In this document: in pieces, positions 54,724-62,937 of the stretch
Position numbering within the stretch: position 1 is the stretch's first letter
Layout: every line of letters starts with the position of its first letter
NCBI RefSeq assembly: GCF_002218065.1
Contig: NZ_BDUB01000001.1
Coordinates: 5,179,118-5,243,117 of the forward strand
Source: Nodularia sp. NIES-3585
GTDB lineage: Bacteria > Cyanobacteriota > Cyanobacteriia > Cyanobacteriales > Nostocaceae
DNA: 64,000 bases
Direction: 5' to 3'
The notes under the pieces: model-generated
The model's input: only the letters and a program-made list of their open reading frames with translations
What the model was told of the DNA's origin: nothing
Databases searched by the model: none
Made by a program: the position numbers and the translations under genes

Positions 54724-55220
54724 TTACCCCTGTGCATTTCTCTTTGACGCATCGGCATAGCATCAATTACTTGAAAAATTACCTCTGGTAAGACAGGCTT
54801 TTGGTCACGCCGCTTTGATTTACCATCTTTGCCAACAAGAACTGTCTGGAACTCTTGGGGGTTAATATTAAATTGTTTTCTGATACTGTCCACATCAGCC
54901 TGATCCAGGGTTTTACCTAATGCACGACTTGTGCCTTCTGTAAATACTTCAATTAATAATAAATCTCGCTCTGGAAAACCAGCTTCTTGACCTTTTAACA
55001 GTTGCATTTGTCTTTTGTAGTCAGGACTATTTTCTGAAGGTGCAAACACGAGTAAAAGGCGGTTTTTCCATTGGTAGGAATTCAAATTAAAAGCCATAAC
55101 TAAATTAGTAGTGGGTGCAGTTTCTAGTCTGCCTGATCCTCGGTCTAAGAATTGATTTGGTATTGAATAGCCAGTAGCAGTAATCAGCAGTAGTAACAGA
55201 ATTGAAGGATGAATCAGCAT
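54720..55220 (-). CDS. DUF4174 domain-containing protein
   Basis: This 166-residue protein starts with a signal peptide (HPSILLLLLITATGYSIPN). The mature domain, SYQWKNRLLLVFAPSENSPDYKRQMQLLKGQEAGFPERDLLLIEVF followed by QFNINPQEFQTVLVGKDGKSKRRDQKPVLPEVIFQVIDAMPMRQREM, is the DUF4174 pattern, a thioredoxin-like fold without a redox cysteine pair. It is likely periplasmic. The function is unknown. It converges with the AI-2E-type gene, overlapping by four bases. Confidence 0.88.
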   Translation of the reverse strand: MLIHPSILLLLLITATGYSIPNQFLDRGSGRLETAPTTNLVMAFNLNSYQWKNRLLLVFAPSENSPDYKRQMQLLKGQEAGFPERDLLLIEVFTEGTSRALGKTLDQADVDSIRKQFNINPQEFQTVLVGKDGKSKRRDQKPVLPEVIFQVIDAMPMRQREMHRGN

Positions 55221-55512
55221 TATTTATCCAATTTATTAAAAGACGATCAGCCGGAAACTACAGCCTACATTACCTTACGAAAAATCGGTTCAGCCCTAAG
55301 TCGGAATCTTGCTACTAAAATGTTAAATTTATTTAAATGCCATTTCCGCTTCTATGGGTAAGCTTTTTTTTAGTTATGCCTAAATATAGTTAAATACTAT
55401 ATTGGCTAGAGCGCTCAGAATGCCCACCCGACAAGAGCTATTTATTTATTGTGAAGTTAAGCTGCTGCAATCGTTGTAGAATTAGTCCTTTAGATATAGG
55501 AGGGCAAAACAA
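55221..55512. other. Divergent intergenic region upstream of the double histidine phosphatase
   Basis: This 292-bp gap has no gene or repeat that I recognise. A ribosome-binding site (GGAGGG, 55499-55504) lies 8 bp before the next start codon. It must hold promoters for both neighbours. Confidence 0.5.
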
Positions 55513-56865
55513 ATGACTCGTGTCATCATTGTGCGCCACGGACAAAGCAGCTATAATACCGAGCGGCGAATCCAAGGACGCACCGACGTGTCAAGATTAA
55601 CAGAAAAAGGTTGTGCTGATGCCAGTAAAGTAGGAAAAGCCCTCAGCAAAATTTCATTTAATGCTATTTATAGCAGTCCTCTCCAGCGAGCCAAAAAAAC
55701 AGCTGATATTATCTATAGTGAGTTGGCAACTGATTCTGCAAAGTCTGTTGCGCCGCAAATTTCTGATCAGCTGATGGAAATTGATTTGCCTTTGTGGGCA
55801 GAAATGCTCAGTGCTGATGTCAAAGACAAGTTTACCGAAGACTACCGCATTTGGAAAGAACTTCCCCATGAACTGCGGATGTTGGTTAAGGATGGAGAAG
55901 GCACAAGAGAACATTTTCCTGTCCTCGCTATTTATCAACAAGCGCGGTTGTTTTGGCAAGAAATTTTATCCCGCCATCAAGGAGAAACTATCCTGATAGT
56001 GGCTCATAACGGCATTAATCGCGCCCTGATCAGTACAGCTTTGGGCATTCCCCCTAGTCGCTATCATTGCTTACAGCAATCTAACTGTAGTATTAGTGTA
56101 TTGAATTTTGCTGGTGGTTTAGGTGAACCAGTGCAATTAGAATCGATGAATCAGACGCAACACCTGGGAGAAACTTTTCCTTCCTTGCGACCGAATCATC
56201 AAGGAGTACGATTGTTGTTGGTACGTCATGGCGAAACCGAATGGAATCGGCAAACCAGATTTCAAGGACAAATTGATATTCCCCTGAATGATCATGGTAG
56301 AGAACAGGCGCAAACCGCCGGCGAATTTCTCCGAGATGTGCAAATTGACTTTGCTGTTAGTAGTTCCATGCTGCGTCCTAAAGAAACAGCAGAGCTGATT
56401 TTAGGTCACCATCCTAGTGTAAATTTAGAATTACAAGATGGTTTAAGAGAAATCAGTCACGGACTTTGGGAAGGAAAACTAGAAAAAGAGATAGAGCAAG
56501 AGTTTCCCGGAGATTTGCAGCGCTGGCGACTCGTACCAGCAGAAGTACAAATGCCTGAAGGGGAAAATTTACAGCAGGTTTGGGAGCGTAGTGTGGCAGC
56601 TTGGCAATTAATTGTGCAAACTGCATTAACAAATCAACTCAAAACTGGCTTAATAGTAGCTCATGATGCTACTAACAAGACTTTACTGTGTCATGTTCTG
56701 GGTTTATCAACAGAAAACTTTTGGCATTTCCGCCAAGGTAACGGTGCAGTTAGCGTCATCGATTACCCATCAGGATTAAATGGTTTACCAGTATTACAAG
56801 CAATGAATATTACCAGTCATTTGAGTGGAGGCATACTCGATAAAACTGCTGCTGGGGCTTTATAG
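55513..56865 (+). CDS. Two-domain histidine phosphatase family protein
   Basis: This 450-residue protein is two histidine phosphatase domains in tandem. The first signature is VRHGQSSYN (6-14) with LIVAHNGINRALIS as its second histidine; the second is VRHGETEWN (about 236-244) with LIVAHDATNKTLLC. Both domains have the expected LRPKETAELI or LQRAKKTADII segment, so both look active. In cyanobacteria such tandem proteins include phosphoserine phosphatase-like and 2-carboxy-D-arabinitol-1-phosphate phosphatase-like enzymes; the sequence alone does not decide which. It has a good ribosome binding site 8 bp before the start. Confidence 0.9.
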   Translation: MTRVIIVRHGQSSYNTERRIQGRTDVSRLTEKGCADASKVGKALSKISFNAIYSSPLQRAKKTADIIYSELATDSAKSVAPQISDQLMEIDLPLWAEMLSADVKDKFTEDYRIWKELPHELRMLVKDGEGTREHFPVLAIYQQARLFWQEILSRHQGETILIVAHNGINRALISTALGIPPSRYHCLQQSNCSISVLNFAGGLGEPVQLESMNQTQHLGETFPSLRPNHQGVRLLLVRHGETEWNRQTRFQGQIDIPLNDHGREQAQTAGEFLRDVQIDFAVSSSMLRPKETAELILGHHPSVNLELQDGLREISHGLWEGKLEKEIEQEFPGDLQRWRLVPAEVQMPEGENLQQVWERSVAAWQLIVQTALTNQLKTGLIVAHDATNKTLLCHVLGLSTENFWHFRQGNGAVSVIDYPSGLNGLPVLQAMNITSHLSGGILDKTAAGAL

Positions 56866-57162
56866 AGAAGTTATCAACCTCTGGCAAACATGAAAATCAA
56901 ACCACAGATACACATAAATGTTGGTATTTTATCTGTGTTCCTCTGTGGTTATAAATAATAATTTCAAATTACAGCACTTTTCGGTGTTATGAGGTACAAG
57001 AACCCCACCCCCAACCCCCTCCGGTGCAAGCGATGAGGGGGCTAAGATGTACCTTATATAATTGGAAACCGCTGTATATGACCAATAGTTTCTTAATTTT
57101 ATCAGCCCTCGAATTTATCTGTGGGGGAAATCCAAAATCTAAAATCCAAAATCCAAAATTGT
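56866..57162. repeat. Intergenic repeats: 80-bp element copy 2 and heptad leader
   Basis: At 56993-57076 lies the second copy of the 80-bp GTACAAGAACCCCACC element found at 53546-53628. From 57078 to 57162 follows the leader that matches the one before glk: TGACCAATAGTT, ATTTATCTGTGGG and AAAATCC heptads (57127-57160) ending at the start codon. Confidence 0.8.
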
Positions 57163-58422
57163 ATGACGGAACTGCTACAACAAGTAAGAGTAATTGATCC
57201 AGGGTTAGACACTGACAAAATAGCTGATGTACTAATTGCTGATGGTAAAATTCAAGTCGTCGCTACACAAATTGATCATATTAGTTCTGATACTCAAGTT
57301 AAAGATTGTCGGGGATTAGTTCTCGGTACTGGATTAGTAGATTTGTATAGTCACTCAAGCGAACCAGGATTTGAAGAACGAGAAACCCTATTATCTTTAT
57401 TACAAGGTGCTGCTGCTGGGGGCTTTACTAGAGTGAGCATTTTACCCGATACATCTCCAGCTATTGATCACCCGGCGATTGTGGCACAGTTGCAGCAGAA
57501 GGCTAGAGAAATGGGAAATATGCCCCATCTTCACGTCTGGGGTGCGATGACTCTGGATTTAGCTGGGAAGCAATTGACAGAATTAGCAGAATTAGCGGGT
57601 ACGACGGGAGTTGTTGGTTTTACAGATGGTAAGCCTTGGGAAAATTTAGGGTTTGTACGGCGAGTTTTGGAGTATCTCCAACCTTTGGGGAAACCGGTGG
57701 CGTTTTGGCCATGCGATCGCTTACTATCTGCCAATGGAGTTATGCGCGAAGGGGCGCAAGCACTGCGTTTGGGTTTACCACCAATACCAGCCAGTGCTGA
57801 AACTACCGCGATCGCTTCTTTGTTAGAATTAGTAGCAGCTACAGGTACGCCAGTACATATCATGCGCGTTTCTACGTCTCGCAGTGTGGAACTCATCGCC
57901 TCAGCTAAGGCTGCTGGTTTACCCATCACCGCCAGCACTACTTGGATGCATTTATTACTTGACACTAAGGCAGTTAAGAGTTATAATACAAGCCTGAATT
58001 TAGAACCACCATTAGGTAATGCCAGTGATGTAGAGGCTTTACGTGCAGGAGTAAGAGAAGGTGTGATAGATGCGATCGCCATTGATCATGCACCTTACAC
58101 CTATGAGGAAAAAGTCCAAGCCTTTGCAGAATCGCCTGGGGGAGCAATTGGTTTTGAGTTAGCATTACCCCTGTTATGGCAGAATTTAGTAGAAACTGGG
58201 AAATTTACAGCTTTGGAATTATGGCAAGCTCTCAGCACTCAACCAGCAATATGTTTGCAGCAGAAACCGAGTGCAATTAGTCCTGGACAAAAAGCAGAAC
58301 TCATGTTATTTGACCCTCAAAAACTATGGAAGGTGGAACGGAAAAATCTTTACACACTTTCTAGTAATACGCCTTGGATAGGACAAGAACTCAAGGGTCG
58401 GGTTCTGCAAATTTGGGTCTAG
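57163..58422 (+). CDS. Dihydroorotase-like amidohydrolase with altered catalytic motifs
   Basis: From the ATG at 57163 this encodes 419 residues of the dihydroorotase/amidohydrolase family; a GTG 14 codons upstream lies in a heptad repeat and is rejected. The domain plan is complete, but several catalytic residues differ. The usual HxHxREPG metal motif reads YSHSSEPG, so the first His and the substrate-binding Arg are absent. The usual EVTPHH reads STTWMHL, the usual NxxxNPPLR reads SLNLEPPLG, and TDHAPH reads IDHAPY. This suggests a catalytically impaired homologue, comparable to the PyrC'/PyrX partners of aspartate carbamoyltransferase. Annotated usually as dihydroorotase in cyanobacteria. 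Confidence 0.85.
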   Translation: MTELLQQVRVIDPGLDTDKIADVLIADGKIQVVATQIDHISSDTQVKDCRGLVLGTGLVDLYSHSSEPGFEERETLLSLLQGAAAGGFTRVSILPDTSPAIDHPAIVAQLQQKAREMGNMPHLHVWGAMTLDLAGKQLTELAELAGTTGVVGFTDGKPWENLGFVRRVLEYLQPLGKPVAFWPCDRLLSANGVMREGAQALRLGLPPIPASAETTAIASLLELVAATGTPVHIMRVSTSRSVELIASAKAAGLPITASTTWMHLLLDTKAVKSYNTSLNLEPPLGNASDVEALRAGVREGVIDAIAIDHAPYTYEEKVQAFAESPGGAIGFELALPLLWQNLVETGKFTALELWQALSTQPAICLQQKPSAISPGQKAELMLFDPQKLWKVERKNLYTLSSNTPWIGQELKGRVLQIWV

Positions 58423-58479
58423 TACTCTGTGAAATAGATGTTGACGGATAAATCAACGTATCGCTAAAGCGTTTACGTA

Positions 58480-59454
58480 TTACTCTTCTACGCGGTAGCC
58501 TAACTCTGCTAAAGTCAGGCGCGATTGTCGCCATTTTGGTTGCACTTTTACGAACAACTCTAGGTAGACCTTACCAGCAATTAGCTTTTGGATTTGTTCG
58601 CGGGCTTCGCTACCTATGGCTTTGAGCATTGAGCCACCTTTACCGATCAGAATACCTTTTTGAGAATCTCGCTCTACGTGTATGGTTGCAAGTATACGGG
58701 TAATAGTGGGCGATTCATCTACTCTATCAATAGCGATCGCGACTGAGTGAGGAACTTCTTCACGTGTTAACAGTAAAATCTGTTCGCGAATCAATTCACC
58801 CATGATAAAGCGTTCCGGTTGGTCGGTTACCAAGTCGGGGGGATAGTAAAATGGCCCGGTTTCTAAACGTTCAATTAATAACTGTTGCAGTTCTGGTAAT
58901 CCTACACTCGTCTGGGCGGAAAATTTTACTATCGGCCATTGTTGGGCTTCAGCCAAAGCTTGGTAACTATGATCAATTAGCTGAAAATTTGGGGGTTGTT
59001 GGTCAATTTTATTCAAACCCAAAATTACTGGTGTTTCAGTCCGAGTCAGCAAATCGGCAATAAAGCGATCGCCTGCACCACAAGCTACCGATCCATCGAC
59101 CACAAATAGAATCACATCGACTGCATCAATGGCATTTTTAGCATTTCTTACCAGCACTTCTCCCAATTGATGATGCGGTTTATGAATTCCTGGTGTGTCT
59201 ACAAAAATTAACTGCGCCTCTGGCGTAGTTAAAATCCCTCGTAAACGATTGCGTGTAGTTTGTGCTACGGAGGATGTAATCGCAATTTTTTGCCCGACTA
59301 ATTGATTCATTAAAGTAGATTTACCGACATTTGGGCGACCAATAATGCCGACAAAACCTGATTTAAATTCAGGAGGAGCCTGGGGGATAGATGCTTCTCC
59401 TGAAAAAGAGAAGATATTATTATCGATACTAGTCACCTTTAGCTCCACCGTCAT
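58480..59454 (-). CDS. era: GTPase Era
   Basis: This 324-residue protein is Era, a GTPase that binds the 3' end of 16S rRNA and helps 30S assembly. The P-loop GRPNVGKST starts near residue 37, DTPG (about 81) and NKID (about 147) complete the G motifs, and a C-terminal KH domain (KGILIGKGGSMLKAIGSEAREQIQKLI) is present. The N-terminal 20 residues are an extra, non-conserved stretch, so a downstream start is possible. The gene stands alone on this strand. Confidence 0.95.
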   Translation of the reverse strand: MTVELKVTSIDNNIFSFSGEASIPQAPPEFKSGFVGIIGRPNVGKSTLMNQLVGQKIAITSSVAQTTRNRLRGILTTPEAQLIFVDTPGIHKPHHQLGEVLVRNAKNAIDAVDVILFVVDGSVACGAGDRFIADLLTRTETPVILGLNKIDQQPPNFQLIDHSYQALAEAQQWPIVKFSAQTSVGLPELQQLLIERLETGPFYYPPDLVTDQPERFIMGELIREQILLLTREEVPHSVAIAIDRVDESPTITRILATIHVERDSQKGILIGKGGSMLKAIGSEAREQIQKLIAGKVYLELFVKVQPKWRQSRLTLAELGYRVEE

Positions 59455-59895
59455 ATATTACACTTCAAATGAGTTGATTCTGGTCTTAGATACGCAATAA
59501 ACATAATTTAACCCTGGCATTTTGAGGACTGCCCTTATTTAAGTTTAATCTATTAGGGGTGTACTTAGAAAGCTGATAATTGGATACAGTAGCTTTCCCT
59601 GTCTCCAGCGTAAATTTGTCAACTGGAAGAAACAGGCGATCGCTCACAGCCATTTGGCATATGGCGTTGCTGATTTTAAATATGAATTTGTTTCACGCAA
59701 AGGCGCAAAGGCGCAAAGGTACGAAGAAGAAGAAAGGTCATTTTGGCATTTCATACTTTGATTCAGCAACGCCTGACATATTAAACATCTTGGAAAAAAC
59801 AGCGGCATATATCAAGGCAATACCGCGAGCGCTGTTTCTTGGATGCCCGGAGGGTTCGTTAATATGATTAAATTACTTACCTCACACTCAACACA
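59455..59895. other. Intergenic region with AAAGGCGC-type repeats
   Basis: The 441-bp gap holds AAAGGCGCAAAGGCGCAAAGG near 59699-59718, part of a dispersed repeat family. A 95-codon frame at 59580-59867 includes this repeat and shows no family likeness, so I do not call it. The rest may contain promoters for era and the carotenoid oxygenase. Confidence 0.5.
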
Positions 59896-61293
59896 ATGAC
59901 CATCACAGAAACGAATCCCTATCTCAATAGCAACTTTGCGCCAGTTCGAGAAGAAATCACCACAGATTCTCTCAAAGTCATCGGTGAGTTACCCGCCAAC
60001 CTATCGGGGATGTTTGTCCGCAATGGACCGAATCCTCAATGGTCACCGATTGGTCAGTATCACTGGTTTGACGGTGATGGAATGTTACATGGTGTGAGGA
60101 TTAGCAACGGCCAAGCCACCTATTGCAATCGCTATGTGCGAACCAGAGGATGGAAAATAGAACAAGCCGCAGGTAAAGCCGTCTGGTCTGGATTCTTGGA
60201 ACCGCCGCAAATAGATAATCCTCATGGTGGATACAAAAACACTGCCAATACAGCCCTAGTTTGGCACGCTGGTCAGATGTTGGCGTTGAATGAAGGCGGC
60301 GCGCCTCATGGGATCAAACTTCCTGATTTACAGACTATTGGTGAATACACTTACAACGACCAGTTAGTTTCTGCCTTTACAGCCCATCCCAAGGTAGACC
60401 CAAATAGCGGGGAAATGAGGTTCTTTGGTTACTCCTTTAGCCCACCATACCTGCAATACAGCATAGTTTCAGCCGCAGGTGACATAGTGCAGACAGTGCC
60501 AATTGACCTACCCATGGGAGTGATGATGCATGACTTTGCCATCACTGAAAACTATACAATATTTATGGATTTGCCCTTGACTTTCAACCCAGAAAGACTA
60601 CAACGGGGAGAACCTGGGATGATGTTTCAGAGCGATCGCCCTAGTCGTTTTGGCATTATCCCACGTCATGGAGACAACAGTAATATCATATGGTTTGAAA
60701 GTTCTCCTTGCTACATTTTCCATACCCTCAACGCCTACGAAGATCAAGATCAAGTAGTACTAATCGCCTGTCGCATGAGTTCTACTAGTGTATTGAAAAC
60801 TGATGATTCACAAACCGATCCAGATGCAGATATTCCCCGCCTGTATCGCTGGCGATTTAACCTCAGCACAGGTCAGGTTCACGAGGAAATGCTGGATGAT
60901 GTCCCGGCGGAATTTCCCCGCATTAACGAAAACCTCGTGGGTAAATCAACGCGATACGGTTATGTGAGCAGAATGGGCAAAAGTTCCCTACCACTGTTTG
61001 ACGGTTTAATAAAATACGACCTGAGTAATAGCAAATCCCAAACCCATGAATTTGGCACAGGACGTTATGGCGGCGAAGCTGTGTTTGCCCCCAGTATTGC
61101 TGCTACATCTGAAGATGATGGCTGGCTACTGACTTTTGTTTACGATCAAACTTCAGAAACTTCGGAACTTGTAGTGGTAAATGCCCAAGATGTCACCGCC
61201 GAACCTGTAGCGCGGGTAATAATTCCCCAAAGAGTACCCTATGGTTTCCACGGTACTTGGGTTTCTGAGGAACAGTTGAGCAGTTCTTTATGA
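59896..61293 (+). CDS. Carotenoid cleavage oxygenase (RPE65/CCD family)
   Basis: This 465-residue protein is a carotenoid oxygenase, a seven-bladed beta-propeller with a non-haem iron held by four histidines. The candidates are in VWHAGQ, TAHPKV, MMHDFAI and GFHGTWV, the last near the C-terminus. Typical blade motifs FVRNGPNPQWSP and HWFDGDGMLHGV are present near the N-terminus. Cyanobacterial relatives cleave carotenoids or apocarotenoids to retinal and related products. The specific cleavage position cannot be predicted from the sequence by eye. It stands alone. Confidence 0.93.
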   Translation: MTITETNPYLNSNFAPVREEITTDSLKVIGELPANLSGMFVRNGPNPQWSPIGQYHWFDGDGMLHGVRISNGQATYCNRYVRTRGWKIEQAAGKAVWSGFLEPPQIDNPHGGYKNTANTALVWHAGQMLALNEGGAPHGIKLPDLQTIGEYTYNDQLVSAFTAHPKVDPNSGEMRFFGYSFSPPYLQYSIVSAAGDIVQTVPIDLPMGVMMHDFAITENYTIFMDLPLTFNPERLQRGEPGMMFQSDRPSRFGIIPRHGDNSNIIWFESSPCYIFHTLNAYEDQDQVVLIACRMSSTSVLKTDDSQTDPDADIPRLYRWRFNLSTGQVHEEMLDDVPAEFPRINENLVGKSTRYGYVSRMGKSSLPLFDGLIKYDLSNSKSQTHEFGTGRYGGEAVFAPSIAATSEDDGWLLTFVYDQTSETSELVVVNAQDVTAEPVARVIIPQRVPYGFHGTWVSEEQLSSSL

Positions 61294-61295
61294 TC

Positions 61296-61438
61296 AGGAC
61301 TTACGCAAAATCATGAAAAAACGTTCGCGAAGCGTGCGCGAAGCGCATACCGCATTCGCACAGCGTATGCCCCCAGGGCTTTAGGACACAAAGAACACAA
61401 AAGAAAGAAGGTTTCACCAGAGTCATTGCGTAAGTCCT
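61296..61438. mobile_element. MITE-like element, copy 2
   Basis: This 143-bp segment begins AGGACTTACGCAA and ends TTGCGTAAGTCCT, exactly as copy 1 at 21004-21118 but inverted relative to it. The interior shares GAACACAAAAGAAAG and the GCGAAGCGTGCGC core, plus an extra 28 bp (about CGCACAGCGTATGCCCCC). It begins 3 bp after the carotenoid oxygenase stop. Confidence 0.82.
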
Positions 61439-61508
61439 AATGATGTAGTTTTGTGGACTGCCAAATTCACACCAAATATTTTATTGGGTGGGGGCTTGTA
61501 CCCTCTTT

Positions 61509-61535
61509 AATTACGAATTACGAATTACGAATTAG
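61509..61535. repeat. Heptad repeat AATTACG (STRR)
   Basis: About three and a half tandem AATTACG units follow the MITE-like element and precede the terminator of the next gene. Confidence 0.75.
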
Positions 61536-61551
61536 TAATTATTTAGTCACT

Positions 61552-61591
61552 GAAAAAGCCCACACTATATGCTTATTGCATCGGTGTGGGA
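61552..61591 (-). terminator. Intrinsic terminator of the low-complexity protein gene
   Basis: On the minus strand, CCCACAC (61591-61585 complement) pairs with GTGTGGG (61566-61560 complement) across an 18-nt loop and is followed by CTTTTTC. It lies right behind the stop codon near 61596. Confidence 0.78.
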
Positions 61592-61595
61592 GTAT

Positions 61596-62732
61596 CTAAA
61601 ATTGAAAATTGGAAAAATCAAAATTATTGTTTTGAACTCTACCAGTATCCTGTGCAGGTATCTGACGAGAATCTAAGGAATTAGACTCCATCTGTTGACT
61701 AGGCGATCGCCACATTAAGTTACCATTTTGATCAGCTACCACTGGGGTCATCGGTGTAACATTATTAGGAGTTGGAGGCTGCATAGAGGAGGGTGCAGTA
61801 TTAGTTTGTACACCATAGGTGACAGGTGATATCGGGGTTGGAGGCTGTATTGGACTAGGTAATCCCTGGATGTTATTGATGTTATTAAACGAGTTTAAAG
61901 GTTGATTATTTGGTACAGCTACAGTTGGTTGAATACCAGTCCCAATATTTAACCCTGTGCTAGGTGAAAGATTTTGGCTGGGTAAACCGTTGTTAGGCGG
62001 AATCTGCATGACTCCACCAGAGGAAGTTTGTCCCAAAGAATTGATTTGATTTGCCGTCTCACCATTTAAAACAGGCAAATTTTGGTTGGTGGATTGGTTC
62101 AGTGACGGTTGTGAAAAACTCATTGAGTCAGTGTTTTGACTATTGCCGGTTTGATTAACAGCAATACCCGGCAAAAAAGATGTTGCTGCTGTTCTTGTTG
62201 ATTGAGGTGAAGCTGCTAAGGAGTTGACACCTAACGACTGATTACCAATATTAAACGCCCCCGACTGCAATAAATTTTCAGCTTCGGCAATAAAGGGATT
62301 CTTCATCGCCGATGAGGAAGTATTATTAAATGTGCTAATTCCCGGACTTGATACTAAACTGTTAGAAGCCTTTTGTTTGTTAACTTCCTTAAGTGAATTG
62401 TCGTTATTATTACCCATAGATGTTTGAGCAGGGATATTAGCTGTTATTGGCAGATTTCCCTGTTCCAAATCCCTAAACAAAGTTGGTAAATTATCAATAT
62501 CTGCTACAACGGCTCTCTCTTCTGCTGAAAGAGATGAATCATCAGACTCGAGAGAAGTAACTTCTTCCTCTTGGTTATAAGTAAACATATTTGGTTTAGA
62601 CCAATATTCCAGAATTACCAGCCCAAGCACAGATAAAAAAATTGCTGTCACCCAAAAACTAGGTTTGGCCAAATTCCGCAATCTGGCTCTGAGATAACGT
62701 AAATAAGCGGGGGGATAATGACGATGTGGCAT
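61596..62732 (-). CDS. Membrane-anchored low-complexity Asn/Gln/Ser/Pro-rich protein
   Basis: This 378-residue protein has a basic N-terminus (MPHRHYPPAYLRYLRARLRNLAK), a single membrane helix (FWVTAIFLSVLGLVILEYW, about 27-46) and a long periplasmic or cytoplasmic region. The first 60 residues after the helix are acidic and include LSAEERAVVADIDNLPTLFRDLEQ, the most likely folded part; the rest is low-complexity, rich in Asn, Gln, Ser and Pro (for example SLNQSTNQNLPVLNGETANQ). No domain is recognised. It lies between a terminator and the LptF/G gene on the same strand, about 200 bp away. A related arrangement beside lptF-like genes would suggest an envelope role. Confidence 0.75.
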   Translation of the reverse strand: MPHRHYPPAYLRYLRARLRNLAKPSFWVTAIFLSVLGLVILEYWSKPNMFTYNQEEEVTSLESDDSSLSAEERAVVADIDNLPTLFRDLEQGNLPITANIPAQTSMGNNNDNSLKEVNKQKASNSLVSSPGISTFNNTSSSAMKNPFIAEAENLLQSGAFNIGNQSLGVNSLAASPQSTRTAATSFLPGIAVNQTGNSQNTDSMSFSQPSLNQSTNQNLPVLNGETANQINSLGQTSSGGVMQIPPNNGLPSQNLSPSTGLNIGTGIQPTVAVPNNQPLNSFNNINNIQGLPSPIQPPTPISPVTYGVQTNTAPSSMQPPTPNNVTPMTPVVADQNGNLMWRSPSQQMESNSLDSRQIPAQDTGRVQNNNFDFSNFQF

Positions 62733-62937
62733 AACTACGTATTATAAAGGACTAAAATTTATAGAACTTACAGCATTTTAGCCTTCCTTTAGACATCTGG
62801 TGACAAAGAATCTAGAGACGTTGCATCCAAAGTTTCTACAAGAGGTAAAAATATGGCAATTTAGCTCGTAGTAAGGGCTTTAGCCCTTAATTCAGGACTT
62901 AATTCCTGACTACCAACCTTTAAATATTGACGAAGAC

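Noticed and set aside
57121-57162. GTG start for the dihydroorotase-like gene
   Set aside because: The extra codons are translated heptad repeat (QNLKSKIQN); the ATG at 57163 is the family start.
59580-59867. 95-codon plus-strand frame
   Set aside because: It includes a dispersed AAAGGCGC repeat (FHAKAQRRKG) and no recognisable protein.
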